DNA of 64,000 nt from Ficedula albicollis (lineage: Eukaryota; Chordata; Aves; Passeriformes; Muscicapidae). The position numbers and the translations under genes were made by a program. Each line of letters opens with the position of its first letter. The first letter of the stretch is position 1. The notes beneath the pieces were generated by a model. That model worked only from the letters and a program-made list of their open reading frames with translations. It had not been told where the DNA came from and ran no database searches. The stretch is from contig NC_021677.1 in the NCBI RefSeq assembly GCF_000247815.1, positions 39,251,717 through 39,315,716 of the forward strand. The letters run 5' to 3'. This document shows, in pieces, positions 11,934-26,600 of the stretch.

Positions 11934-14564
11934 ATTAAGTTCTGAGGATGCTGGAAATTAACAAATTAAGTCAAGTCCTGTAGATTCACAGAGTTACTCT
12001 AGAGAAAAAAAAAAAGTGTTACATCATTTGATGAATGGAGATGTTTGGCTATAAAAATAATATTGCAGGGAAGTCGCAGTGTAAATGGTAACAACTTACA
12101 TAGGAACTGACTCAGATTCCTTAAAGAATGAGATCTGAAATAAGTTGAATTTTGTATTTCATGCAAATCATTTGTGCATCTCTTCCATTCTTTCCACTTT
12201 ACTTTTTTTGTCCTGACCTACATCTTTATTTTTCTTTTCCAAGCAGTAAAAACCTTGCAAAATATCTCCAGTCCATGAAGTTATCTTTTTTTTACTTGTC
12301 TTGGCCTACAAGTGTAGCCATCTGTGTCTATCAAACACTGCATTAAACAGAAATCTACATCTCGCATTTGTGTCTCCTTTCAGCCTCTAGCAACATCAAA
12401 TTAGACTGGAGTATTAGGTTACACTAGCAAATCATCTGTTCACCAACTCTACAGCTAAGCTATCATTTATATTAGTAGAGTTGTGTATCATATTACTCAC
12501 ATGCTGTGCTAGCTTCTAGCATTTCTGCAAAACTGGCTGAGAAATTAATGTGACTGAAACTCGTCACCTTGCATTGAAGGGGCTGGTGCTAATCCAAGGG
12601 TGAATCATCTTAAATCCTCTCCCTGTGTGGCTGAAATGCCTGCGTGTTTGTTGGTGACTAGGAATGATATTGCAGAAGCAGTTTCTCAGAAATCTTCTGT
12701 ATGTAAAAATCTTGGTGAATTTGGGAAGGAAGTTGTCAACAGCAATGAATAGGAAAATTGAAGAAGAACCTAACTATTAAAACCCCAAAATGTCTGTGGA
12801 AAGATTCTCCCGCCTCTCCTTCAACAGGGAAGAAGAAATAAGGGTTCCATAATTAGAGATTTTGAAATTTTATCAAAGGTTTTAATTTGATGGATGAGCC
12901 TCATTAAATTTCAAAAACTCATTTTCTTTTCATTTTCCATTTCAGAAGCTCCTTCAACCAGTAATCTTCAAACCAAATTATTATAATGGGATCTCTGGGA
13001 GCCTGTATTTGAAAACTACTGTGAATATTTTGTGGAACATGGTAATAAAAACAAATCAGGACCTTTGCCTGTAAAACCAATTTTATACCTAATATTTGCT
13101 GTGAATCGAGGGAGAAAAAGATCTGGGATTTTCACTGTTGGGGATCAGCTTCTCTGGACAGAAAAGGGCAAAACAAAGGATATTTTCAAATGGGAAGAGA
13201 ATAAGGAGAAAACCTTACCACTGAAGGCCCAGAAGCCTGGAATCACCACTGGAAAAATTCACCATCTGCACTGTTCAAACTGAAGCTCATTGAATCAATT
13301 CTTTTGTCTTATGTTTCTATCTTCACTATCTCACACTTTTGTTTCATGTGTTGGAACCATAATATCTCCTGTGTACTCACACTGTAAAAAATACTGATCA
13401 TCAGATATCCTTTATATCTGTGTGCCTGACTGACAATTATTATGGTTAATGTGCACCAAGGCAGCTCAAACGCTTCGAGGCACTGAGAACACTGATAACA
13501 CTACAAAGTGTTAATTTATGAGCTGTTCTCTCTGCTTAATATAAAAGGGGGATTGCTTTTAAACCAGTGTTCTACAAGCTGAAAACTAATCTCCTTGTAT
13601 GAGATGTCAGAATGAGGTAATATACAGCCAAGGAAAGCATCATTTAAAAACAGAATCAGTAGTTTGAATGTCTGATAAAAATCTTTAAGCAGATAGCTCA
13701 TTGGAAGTAGTTTTCCTAATCAGAAAGGAATGTTGCATTAAATCATCATATTTTGAGACAGTTTCTGGAAGCATATGTGTTGCAGATTTTCTACTAATTT
13801 GGAAGGCAGCAAGCCTCTATGAATAGGAAGGCACACAAACCACATCTGGGAATGCATAAGTAGTCCTGTGGATGCTCCCATGAACCATGAATGCTGGCAT
13901 AAAGCCAGCATTAGGATGGAGTTTAGGTGTTAGATCTAAAAATGATTCAGCACATGTGGCCACACAACCAGTGTTCTTTAAAGATTACATTTTATCAACT
14001 ACATATACCAGCGTTGCAAATCTATAAATTTGGCCAGAGTTCTGTGTCTTTTCTCTCCTGAGCATGGAAGATGAATACAAAAAGTCATGAACAATTGTTA
14101 TTCCTGCTCTTACATAATATCAGGAAAATAAATAAAGGTGGTAAATACAGGTGAAAAAGAGAGACTACTTCTCTTAAAAGCACTTTTAGATAGGAAATAC
14201 ATCATGATTTTGCAGTAATGATATGTAGATGGCTGTATTATCATGTCACCAGAAAAAGAAACATAGTTTGGGCCCTTGACTGAGCTTTCCATGTCATAAA
14301 TTATCTGGATTTCCATCCAATTTAAGCACTGTTTGACCCTCTTGAATTTCAGTGTATGTTTTAAAGAATGACTGCAAAAATTTCAAACCACTGTCACACT
14401 GTACTTTACATTCAGTTATATGCAGGCTTAGTGTCCAACTACAATAAGAGCAGTGAACTTGCTGAGGATCTGTGCCTGAAATAAGGTGGACGACAGCGTT
14501 TGCCACTCTTCTCCACTGGCATAACCTGACCACAGTGTAGGCTAATTCAGGTTGTTAACCCATA
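11934..14564. other. Non-coding stretch with weak exon-like signals
   Basis: Most of this interval is featureless. A good acceptor (pyrimidine-rich tract ending CATTTCAG at 12938-12945) is followed by two overlapping open frames. One is open from 12946 to a TAA at 13072. The other is open from 12987 to a TGA at 13281 and reads as a basic, Lys-rich peptide of about 98 residues. Neither resembles a known protein. A short perfect hairpin (9-bp arms, 5-nt loop) lies at 13890-13912, within chance expectation for this length. Confidence 0.45.
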
Positions 14565-15570
14565 TGATCATAAGAATGGCTGTAGTGGGCCAGATTAAAA
14601 CTCCATCTAGCGCAGTACCTGTCAGCAGACAGGCTAAAAACAGAGTGAGCTACCCTTCCCCCCCTCACAACAGACTTCACTAATTTACAGCTGAGGGATT
14701 CCCCACACCAGAGGTGGTTCCTTCTGTATTTCATATTCCTCAGGATTTCTTCACAAAACTAAAAGTTTGGCTTGTTTGTATGTCCCCTGTATGAATACTG
14801 CTTCATGGTGAGCCTGCCACCATGCCCAGAATCCTGCCAAATTCTTACATGTCTTTATGGAGGCAGAGGGAGACTGTAACCTCATATGGTCTTCAAAATA
14901 CAGTAATACAACAGCTGTACAAAGAAACATAAATTTTGCTGTTTTGTTCTATGTTCTCTTGCAAGTAATTACTAACATTGTGTTCGTTTTCTTTTGACTG
15001 ATACTAAGCTAACGTTTTTGTAGGACTACTATTTCTATCTTTTGCTAAAGGAATATAGCACAAATATTTTTACTTCTCTTTAGAAGTATTATAAGCCCAA
15101 GATCTTACTACTGAGTGATGAGATGTCTCAAACTGTCTTTTCATATGTAAGGAATACCCACCCTCTCTGCCTAATAATCGACAGTAACCGACATGGATTT
15201 TATCTAAAATTCTTTCCCAAAGCCATGAAATGGACTTTGTAATCTCCTTTTGCAGTTGTCTATATTTGGTCCTTGTTTTAATTTCTTTCTATAATAGTAT
15301 CACTGACAGACAGTTGCCTCATTATTCCTCCCTTTTTTTGAGAAGACTAACTGATGACCACCATCTACTGTGAAAACTGACCATGTACTCTTATTTTATG
15401 ATTAATTTTCTTCAGCTACTTTTCCAATACAAATATTTTTTCCATATTTTCTGCCAGTTTCTTAAGCAACTTTTCATGAGGAACCTCCTTGAAAGTCTCT
15501 TAAAAACCCAGCTATATTACATTATTTGTACACACTTCTTTTGACTACCTCTGAAATCCCGTAAGTTACT
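14565..15570 (-). mobile_element. Old, degenerate CR1-type LINE (CR1-L-like) relic
   Basis: At 14570-14640 the plus strand resembles the sequence found next to the 3' end of older CR1 families in birds, turtles and crocodilians: ATAAGAATGGCTGTAGTGGG, then a CCATCTAG block and a CAGTACCTGTC block. About 800 bp further on, 15365-15385 (CTGTGAAAACTGACCAT) and 15460-15530 (CTTAAGCAACTTTTCATGAG and GAAAGTCT) match the more 5' part of the same consensus, in the same order and orientation. The intervening DNA is heavily diverged. The element reads on the minus strand and has no intact reverse transcriptase frame. The assignment rests on remembered consensus, not on an alignment. Confidence 0.65.
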
Positions 15571-15990
15571 TGCTGGTCAGCTGAGGTACACTACATTAAT
15601 TGTTTAAGCAATTTGGCTAATTTTCAAGAAAGAGCATTGGAGGATGCACAGGTGCACTGCCATGTAGGCTCTCCATTCTGTAAAGTGGAGAACCACAAGC
15701 AAACAGTAAAAGTATCTCAAAGCAAGATAACTGAACACAAAACACATTTTGGTCTAAACCTCAATTCCACTTACAGAACTACTTTTGTTGGTTGGGATAG
15801 ATGCTAATGCAGGGGATTCTTATAACAGTCACTATTTACTCAGAGTAAATGTAAAAGGAGTCATTAAGTTCTTTTAAGTAATGAGGCAGGTGAAATAGAA
15901 TCAGTCCTTACCCTAGAGATTGGCACATAAAAACAAATGTGGGCAGAGATGTTTGATTGTGTGCATTTTCCTACCAATCACAAAAATAGA
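15571..15990. other. Non-coding stretch
   Basis: Possibly the degraded continuation of the old CR1 relic on its left. Otherwise no gene or repeat is recognised. Confidence 0.4.
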
Positions 15991-15991
15991 A

Positions 15992-16068
15992 AGAAACACA
16001 AGACAAACTTAGGAAGAAAACAAAAAAAATAGAAACACAAGACAAACTTAGGAAGAAAACAATAAAAT
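15992..16068. repeat. 39-bp two-copy tandem duplication
   Basis: AGAAACACAAGACAAACTTA followed by GGAAGAAAAC occurs at 15992 and again at 16031, a period of 39 bp. The spacer between the units is A-rich and slightly different in length of A-run. The sequence is strongly purine-rich on the plus strand. Confidence 0.85.
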
Positions 16069-16223
16069 AGTGCTGAACTCAAAAGGATGTTTTGTGATCC
16101 TGGGATTTCAGACTTAGCAGTTTCTGCTCTCACCAGTGTGGCTATCCAAAGAGATGCCCTAACATGAGGAAGAAAGCTGGACACAAAGGCAATTTTTCTT
16201 CCTCAAATTTTGTATTGGAAAAA

Positions 16224-16369
16224 TGCCTGGAGAAGCTGAAGGAACGATACTGAGAAACTGCATACAAGATCCTATCCATGGACTAGAGGGCGGATCTGCC
16301 TGGAGAAGCTGAAGGAACAATACTGAGAAACTGCAGACAAGATCCTATCCATGGACTAGAGGGCGGATA
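16224..16369. repeat. 73-bp two-copy tandem duplication
   Basis: Copy one is 16224-16296 and copy two is 16297-16369. The unit begins TGCCTGGAGAAGCTGAAGG and ends GGGCGGAT. At least two substitutions separate the copies (GATAC/AATAC and CATAC/CAGAC), so about 97% identity. That divergence favours a real, older duplication over an assembly overlap. Confidence 0.9.
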
Positions 16370-19300
16370 TGCAGAACTGGGGGGGGGAATAAACCCCAAA
16401 ATGTCCAGCCTCTGTACCTGGCACAACCCTAGAAATGAATAGTAAAACATAACATATTTGTCCATATGTCACTATAAAAGGAAGAGTCAATGTGGATTTC
16501 AGAGAGGGAAGTTGTATCTCACAAGACTATTACCTCAAACATTGCTAGTCAGCTAGTAAATACGAGCAAATTGATTGACAGGGATGGGGTGCAGGAAGTC
16601 CATCTTGTGATTACCAGACACAAGGAAAAGACACTAGAAGAAACATTCCTAACCATTTACTCATGGCTGTTGTCAGAGGGAGCTCACTGGACATTTGCTC
16701 TGAGCCAGTGGATGCATTCCTATCTCATCCTTTTCTCACATAATTTATTGAGGCTGAAGAGTTCTGAGGCTTCCAACCCTCTGCCAGATCTGGTTATGAT
16801 TGGCAAAAGACTGAAAAAGTTACGAAGGGGAGTGAATAAATGGCAGCAAGAGAGACACACAGCAGGAATACATGAGCCTTCTTTCTTCACATTCTTAAAT
16901 GATTCCAGCAAAAGCTTTGGCTGAAGACTTGGCCATGGTTTGTATCTCAAACCATTTAGAATGTAAAAGGACATTTTTCATTGTCTATAAATATATTTGG
17001 AATAAATGATAAAAGTCCCATTGAGAGCATTTTGTCTTTTAGCTGTATGTTCTGTGAAAATTAAAGATCCCAAACCTACACAATTACAATGTTTTTACTG
17101 ATACATCAATATTTACACTTCCCATTTAAGTATGGAAGGGAAGATAATCATCTTAATTAGGGTCATCAAGTAGTTTGGCTCACAAGATGTATAATCTTAG
17201 CTGATTTCATATAGATTTTTGTTAGTTTCACATGCTTTTTAGAAGTGCTTATCTAACTAAAATCCATTGTTATTACAAAGCAAGGAATTAACCCAACCCT
17301 ACATTCAAGTGCATTCTGATTTAATAGGGCAGAATTACATACTAGGACGTATGTGAACACTTACTTTTACATATGCATACAATGAAATTCAAAACTGCTG
17401 CCCCATTATGTTAAGAAGTTAAGTTTCAAACTTGAATCACACCAAAACTTTGGAAAAAATATTTTCTCATACTGAAATCTGCAACTTGAATATATTTCCT
17501 AGAAAAAATTTATTGCTGTTTTTAGTTGTAAAAGATGGTTTAGAAAATAAACAGGACATCTGCAAATAATGACATTAAAGTACCTGTTACAGATGAAAAC
17601 AAACTCCTTCTAGAATAATGTGCAGAACACCCTTCATTTACAGAGATCCATAACAACATCTAGATGGAAGTACAGCCAGTGTCTGGAAAGCTACTGGCTC
17701 TGGGTAAGAAGCCACAGCAAAAGCCTCTGTGGCACAGGAAGTCCTTTCACTTTTCAGAACGTCATTCATCATGCTGGGGAAACAGCAGGAAAGTAACCTA
17801 CTACTACTTAATAGGCTTCTGCATAGCAACTTGCTTTGAAGCAGCAGCTGCCCACAGTAAATTTCGCTGACCCTTAGAGCCTTTCTCCAAGTTTTCCAAC
17901 TGTTTTGTCTCCTGAGTTACAACTCAGTGTTAGGTCCAAGTCACCAGCACCTGACAAAACTTAGAAGCTCCAACAATGTGAGAATGTAAAGCTTTCAGGG
18001 ATGTTGTCTTTTCCATACAACACCAGCAGAGAGACCTGATGCCATTACATTTACTAATAAACTTTTCACCCTCTGAAACGGGCTACTTTAGAGGATAGCA
18101 TGGCACAACATGCATGTGCACTGCTACAGAATGTAAGACAATAACAATTTAGATGCTGGCACAGTAATTAGCACTCTGTCATGATACCATGCTCTACATC
18201 TTATTCATTAAACCTTAAACGTGTAGCAGTTTAAATCTGCTGTTTTCACCAAAGTGGTGAAAATAAATATTAACATGCAATTACAGAGAATGGCAGGATA
18301 AAATACACTAACAAATCAATTAATTAAGTCTTATATTAGTTATTTACTCAAGACCTGCTAATCAAATGCACTCCTGCATTTTTTTGTTCTAATGCCTGTG
18401 AACTCGGTGCCGGCGAATTACTCCACTTCTTCCTTAAACCATTCCTTCTCACCAGAGTTTGTGAAACTGAAGACATTATACCACTCTCCTTCAAACAAAT
18501 CCTGTCATTGTCCCTTCCTGTCCTTGTTGACATCAGGTGTCACCTTTCTTCTTGCCTCTCCTTATCTGTTTTCTTTGAAGCTCTCCTCCTCTCATTTTTC
18601 CCAGTGCTGCTCATATGTCCCCTTTCCATCTTCCCTTCCCATATCCATCTTCTATGAGTTCCATGCACACCATAATGCTCCTATATTTAAGAACATACCC
18701 TTCACAGTGCCACAGGCCATCCTTCTAGAGTGGACCACAACAAAATGAGAGATTAAAGATTTTTAAGACGGTCCACTTCTTTTCCATAGATTTTGCAAAT
18801 GAGGATATTGGTCACTTTTCCCATTATCTTGAGCCTCTGAATTCTACTTAGGTTTTCAAATGGACTAGTTAGAGAATAAAAGTTTCATTTAGCTCCAACA
18901 GTGGTGAGTAATCTAGCCTGATATAAATGCTTGGCATGCTTATGTTAGTGTTGGAGCTACAGCTACACTGTTAATGTTCAAGGTTAGGTTGTGTTAAACA
19001 CCAAAAATAGAAACATGAAATACTATGGCAAGATTACCACTTGTCCTTTACACTTGCACATAATAAATGGAATGTAAATGTCCTCTTGGCTCCTCACATG
19101 AATAAAACATGGAGGGATCACATAATGGTAGAAAGAATATTCATTCCAAGTTCATCTGTCCTCAAATCACAAGTTGGTGGGGTAGTAGAAGAATATTTGC
19201 CTTTCTTGGAAATTTGCCTGGGTGGTTAGAAAACGAATATAGAATTAGATTAAATTGCCACCAGTGTAGAGTAGATACAAAGCTGTCCAAAAAAAAAAAA

Positions 19301-20990
19301 AAGTCACAGTCAACCTATGAGCTATGGATCCTTAACCTTCCTTTCTCATCAAAGAATCATAAAGAGAATTCTCAACGAAAATAATTGAAGAATGGTCTCC
19401 ATCTGGAAAAAGAGAGAATGTATGAACTCAGATTAGATGGTTTACAGGAATGAAACAATCCTAATTTGGAAAAGAAAGACAACCTTTGGAAATCAATTTT
19501 GAAATTGCATTCAAGGGGTGAAGTGCTTGAGTAGCTTGTGCCACTGTTGGCAAATGCATTTTGAGTAAAAAAAGCAAGTTCAGTTTTAAATGACAATACT
19601 AAGAGACAGAACACCACTCAATCAAATCCCTGGCTCCTTCAGTTAAGACACTTCAGAGAAATCATAAGCAGAAAGTAGAGAGGCACTGGCAAGTAAAAAC
19701 ACATTATATATTATTCTCTGTTTTGTACCTTGGATTCCAATTATAAAGTTGAAAATATTACTACCCATCTTTTGTTGAAATCCTCTCTGTTATTTTTTTT
19801 CTTTATCTTTTTAAATAAGTCTAGCATTCAGAGTGAAATGAGGTGAATCTGAAATATGGAGATTCTAGGGACAGAACAAGTCCAAGCCCTCCAGTACCAC
19901 TCGAATTTAGTGCAATATGGGAACCTCAGGAATTACAATTGCTTCTAATCAAGCTGCAAACAGCATTTTGAGGACTGGTTTGAGAAGCAGGCCTTGCTTT
20001 TAGCCAGCAGAAATAAGTTAATTCCCTTTTGGTGCAGATCAAAGGATAGCATAAAAGCCCACAATGCTTTGCTAACACCATTTTGTCACAGTAGCTCTAA
20101 AAGCTATCATAATATAAATAATAAACTATGTTATTATAAATCTTTGAGCCAGTGTGATATCTTTACTTCCATGATTTTCTGGTCAGAGTAATTTAAATTT
20201 ACTCCTATGATGCAAGTCTGGAGTGAATTTGCACAAATCCTCCTTCTTGTTCCAGGCATGACAATGCCAACAAGGGAGGAATACAAAGCTGTGAATAAAA
20301 TAATTTCTTCAGAGGCAAAAGCTAGATCAATATTTAAAAGTAAACAAACAAAACTCCAACTTAAGTGCACTGACAATTCACCCTCTCACATCAGCCATGC
20401 CATTAAGTGGAGACAGTAACCATAACTTTTTTCTATGGTAACAATAGGGAAAACCTATGGAAAGGCTCTCTGCAAAGGCCATTGCAGCACTGCCAGACAG
20501 TAGCCAAATATTCCACAAGTTGCAAGACCTCTTTGTCCAATAAAAATGAAAGGTCCTGAGATATATAAACCTTAAAGCGAAGTCTGTAAACAGATTTGAA
20601 ATTACTTTTTTAACTGATGGAGCCAGTTAAATTTGCTAGCATGAACCTATTTTTGATGGCATCAAATACAAATACATGTAGGTAAATTAGCATATTTCTG
20701 AAGAGTTCTTCTGGAGCAATTTTTACCTGGATAACACAAATTTCCTTTTTTGATACTGGCTGATTTCCCAACAGTTTTAGGATGTGGACAAAATGGCATC
20801 TTTTTTTGATACCCCGACTTATTTTTAAATTTTGTTAGTTATTCAGTTAAGTAAGGCAAAAAGGTATCTATTTCATGCCTGTCTGTAATTTTTTTTTCCA
20901 TTAGGGAAATCACCCAGTATAAAATAATTAAGTTACTGGTTTCTGGAGAGTAGAAAGATACCAAAGCCATTTACAACTGTGTGCAGAAGA
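16370..20990. other. AT-rich non-coding stretch
   Basis: A 144-codon open frame at 16490-16924 is the longest non-repetitive frame in the window. It has no recognisable domain, and one such frame is expected by chance in 64 kb of this composition. A pyrimidine-rich plus strand at 18410-18660 gives a Ser/Pro/Phe-rich open frame for compositional reasons. A perfect 8-bp-arm hairpin (TTTTCACC / GGTGAAAA) lies at 18243-18263. No gene can be supported. Confidence 0.55.
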
Positions 20991-21148
20991 TGTTTTTCTC
21001 TTCTTATTTCTTGTTTTCAATTATAATTTCAAGCTGCATTTGATGTTCAATATAGAACAAATCAAGTTAATGTTTTTCTCTTCTCATTTCTTGTTTTCAA
21101 TTATAATTTCAAGCTACATTTGATGTTCAATATAGAACAAATCAAGTT
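20991..21148. repeat. 80-bp two-copy tandem duplication
   Basis: The unit starts TGTTTTTCTCTTCT at 20991 and again at 21071, and both copies end in AACAAATCAAGTT. Two substitutions are visible (TTATTTC/TCATTTC and GCTGCAT/GCTACAT). It carries no coding content. Confidence 0.92.
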
Positions 21149-21944
21149 TCACTACAGAAGACAGAGCATTCAAGGCCAATGGTTTGTGCATTTTATATCA
21201 TTTACATAAACAGATCCTTTCTTTTACAGAGGGTTTAAAATTAATACTTAAAAACAAATAAACCCTCCCTCACCCCCTTCTCCCCAGTGAATTAGCCTCA
21301 GCATTCTAAAGAATGCACAGCAACTAACAATCAATTAAATATACGGAAAAGAAATGAACATTACTGATATATGATATTTTATAAAACTATATATTAAAGA
21401 AGATTTTAAAAGCTGGACATGAAATCTTTATAAGATAATTATTTGCATGCACTGTTCCAGAAAATTCATGTTTAAACAGAAATAAAATAAAAATTATGGC
21501 GGTATAGCATATATAAGTGAAGCTTGAAGGATCAGATACAATGAAACGATGAATTTAGGAGAGCTGAAAATAGAAGCCTGTGCAAATGCCCCACAGTTTT
21601 TGATACAGGAGTCGCACTGGCCTCCATCTAAAATGACCAAATGCAATTCAGCATAATTTAGAAACAAGATAAAATTTTGCGTACTCTACTTTCCATTAAC
21701 AGCCTTACAACTCTGAGACAGTGCTCAAAGGCTCCACCGTAATCTTCCAGGCTTTTTAAGGGAAGCGACATTCCTAAATTCCACATCAGGCTGACAGTAA
21801 ACTCCTGAATTGTCCCCAGGGATGACTCCTGTATCTGTTACTATGCCCTTCGGGTTACAGTCTTGGCCTTATCACACAAAGTTTACTGCAGCTCCCCTCC
21901 ATTATAAACTGAGCCTATTTTTTTGTCATATTTTCACCTCCCAC
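21149..21944. other. AT-rich non-coding stretch
   Basis: No gene or recognised repeat is seen. It includes a short polypyrimidine/C-rich patch near 21265-21285. Confidence 0.55.
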
Positions 21945-22020
21945 GTGCAAATTCAATTTCTCATATTGTTACCTATTAAAGTGTGTAAATTCAATTTCTC
22001 ATATTGTTACCTATTAAAAA
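21945..22020. repeat. 38-bp two-copy tandem duplication
   Basis: GTGCAAATTCAATTTCTC at 21945 is repeated as GTGTAAATTCAATTTCTC at 21983, and both copies end TTACCTATTAAA. The first copy differs from the second by C/T near the start. It is a simple head-to-tail duplication with no coding content. Confidence 0.9.
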
Positions 22021-23471
<1,451 letters not shown>

Positions 23472-23557
23472 ATCCTAGAAGTCTTAAAAGGAGCCCATTT
23501 ACCAGTCCTACAGCATTGTTAGAGATGAATGCAGAATATATTACCAGCAATGAGACT

Positions 23558-23610
23558 TAAAAAAAAAATATATATTATATATATGAGCTTAAAAATATAT
23601 ATAATATCAA
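23558..23610. repeat. AT-rich inverted repeat
   Basis: Runs of alternating A/T on both sides of a short GAGCTTAAAA spacer can pair: ATATTATATATAT on the left and ATATATATAATAT on the right, giving a stem of about 13 bp at roughly 23573-23608. Palindromic AT-rich DNA of this kind is a common replication-slippage site. No functional role is implied. Confidence 0.6.
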
Positions 23611-26600
23611 AATCCATTCTAGATAGAGAAACTGGGCAGAGAAATTTGAGAAGTCTTGAGAAATCAATCTTGAGAAACTGGACAGTGAGTTTGCCTGAAT
23701 TTTAAAAAATGAGACAGGTCCTAAAAAGACTGAATGATCTGCATGATGGATGCTTTAATTCCCAACAGACTAAACTGAGAAAAAAAGCAGCTATATGAGA
23801 GATGCTGGCATTTTAATTCATGTTTACCTATGTTTCAGATGGCTGCTGTCCATGAGTTTATCAAAGACCAGAGACATATGTGGGCCAGTCCTTCAAATAA
23901 CAATAGAAGACAGAACAAGGTGTGCACACATGTATCTCACCAACACGATAAAACAAAGGTAACATACACGGTGAGTTATCACACAAACATTTCTTCTTTC
24001 TGTCAATGACTTTTGGTTTCTTTTTCACTTCTTTTCCAGCTTGCTCTTTCTCTCCTTTCTATCTCTCCCTCCTTCTAGTGACTCAAGAGAAAAATGAATC
24101 AGGACTACTGTAGGCCATGATAAACACTAGTGATAAAGCAAGAATTTCCTATTTATATATCCAAAGCCTGGTCCTCTGATAACTCAAAATACAAGCTCCT
24201 TTCTTAATCTTATTTCAAGGATCTGTTATCACTCATAGATCAGAAATTAGTGGATTGATTACAGGCAGCAAGACCCAGCAGTATACTAAGAAGGTAAGGA
24301 TACTCAACAACAGTTTCTACTAATATCCTCTGAGAAACCAAACACACACAAAAGCACTGCACCTGCCATCTAAACGAATTAATTTCACTGATTAAAAGGT
24401 GTTCTATCAAATTTTGACCATCTGTGTTGTCTGAAACTAGACATTTTACATGGGTAAAACCAAATCTTCAAATTTTCTGCAAGTTTAATGCTTAAATGCT
24501 ATATTTTGCTAGGAAATTGTGGGTAAGACAGAACCTAACAAATGCACACAATAATTTTTTGGTTTTTGTAATTACGTTTAGACTTTCAGACAATAAAAAA
24601 GTGCAGCATTATTTCTGGGAACAACCACAGCTGAACAGTATTTTGTCTTGTATTACCAATTGGTTACATATACCTGTGCATTATACAATCTCTAAACAAA
24701 ACTATATGAAGATTATAACAGGTTGTTCTGACACATTCATACAGCTGTGTCCTTTACTGCAATTTAAACATATAATAGCTTTTCTAGATTTATGTATTAC
24801 TTTCATTTGTGAGGTTGAAGTTGTACCTGTAGTATATATTAGGTTTGCTTCAGGTGGGTATAAGAAGTAAAAAAAATAATGCTCTGTTCCAGAGGATATT
24901 CTCTTTTGAGAAAGTATCTCAAAAAGACTTTTTTTTTTTTCCCAAGGAATTAGAGCTGCATAGAACTACTGCCATTATCTTATCAGTGACTGCCTCTATC
25001 CTATAGGATATCCTGTAGGGAAAACGATCTCTCTCTGCAAAGGGTTCTAGAAATGACACATGTATGTGTTATCAGGAGGAGCAGAATAACTGATTTCCAA
25101 ATGTTTGTTGTCTGTGTGACAGTCCCTAAGCACAAGCAAAAATGTTGCTGTTTCAAACTGCAGAGAAAGAAAGCAATAAGTGTTACGGGGCAAATTTCAA
25201 TACTACTGATTTATGAAGTAAGATATTCATATTAAAAAACACCATTTGGCATGCACCTAATGTTTTTATTGCTTCAACTTGATACTTTCCACTTTTGATT
25301 CTAAACTTCAAGCAGGTCAGGAATGACCATTTTCCAGGAAGGATCATCTTTTTCTTCCATTCACCTGGGGATCTACTAACACATAATGATAATTCACATG
25401 TTTTACAAGCTGGAAGCATCACCGAAAATGGAAGTAAAGTTGATTCCGTTCAGACAAATTTTGTTGATGTGCACAGCTTTTGTAAAATATTCTGTCTCCA
25501 TACCCCTATTTTCTGTAAGAAATACTGTTATATAGGCTCAGTTCTTCCCCTGAGCCATTAATCTTAGAGGCCTCAGCTGGGAATCTCAAACTGTGAAGCA
25601 GCTGTCAATGCTTAGAAGGAAATGTGAGTAGCCAGAATGAACACTAGAACTGTTGCCTGCTTGCTGCTGCCATCGTGCAACAACACTCATCAGATCAGCA
25701 ACACCAGAAATGCACATTTAGAGCCCCCTAAAGTGATTTAAACAGCTGATAGATTTAGAGACTTTTCTACTCGTAAGTATTCACGATTTTCAGTTTAAAG
25801 GCTGTTTCAAACGAAAATGTTCCCAAACTGTAGGAATTCGAAAGAAAAAAAAATAATGCTAATTCTTTTCTTTCTTGTAATACTTTGCTACTTTGCTATC
25901 TCAATCAGAAAACTTTCCTTAACTTCTCTGAAAATATAGAAAAAAGAAAAAAAACAAGAAATGTTCTCTAATTGCTATTATGGAGAAATCTTATTTTTCT
26001 GCATTACTTTTTTACCTTCACTAACTTGAAAATCAAAAGAAAGTAAAATGGCTGTTTTGAAGCTCTGTTTTATATCTTTGTAGTAGCCCAACTTGGATGT
26101 ACAATAAGAACATATGAAAGGATGTTGACTGTTCTTATGATCTCAGACCCAGGCCACACATTTCTATGCACTATTTTACAAAAAAATTCACCATACATTG
26201 GGCAATGAAATGCAGTATCATAAATTCACTTCCAATTAAATTGGCCACATATTGCCTGTTTTGTTTCTTATCCTTGGAGGCTGCCAAAGGAGGTAGAGAA
26301 TACTGGACTATACCCAGGACTTTAAATTCATGAGAATTTATGTTTGTGAACCAGCATGCTCCTTGGGCCTATAAGCAAGAGATAGACAAGGAAGCAGAAT
26401 TAGAAGCCAACACACTGCGAGCAGTTGATGAATGTGTCTAGCTTGGTAAAGAGTCACATCTGGTATTATAACTCTTTGCCTCTCCAAGTTTGGAAACTGA
26501 AAACATATAGTCTTCTTAAGAATTTTGATTGCAAAAAACCCAAAACTTTGATGCACAAACCTTTTGAAAACACGCTTCATACAGGAAGCACTGCTAGATT

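Noticed and set aside
13890..13912. Perfect 9-bp hairpin as a microRNA or terminator
   Set aside because: The stem is too short for a pre-miRNA and several such hairpins are expected by chance in 64 kb.
16490..16924. 144-codon plus-strand frame as a gene
   Set aside because: No domain is recognised, and about one frame of this length is expected by chance in 64 kb of this composition on two strands.
18392..18748. 118-codon Ser/Pro/Phe-rich frame
   Set aside because: The plus strand here is pyrimidine-rich, which both suppresses stops and gives this composition.
24496..24870. 124-codon plus-strand frame as a membrane protein
   Set aside because: The hydrophobic, Ile/Phe/Tyr-rich composition follows from AT-rich DNA, and no organised membrane segments or family motifs are seen.
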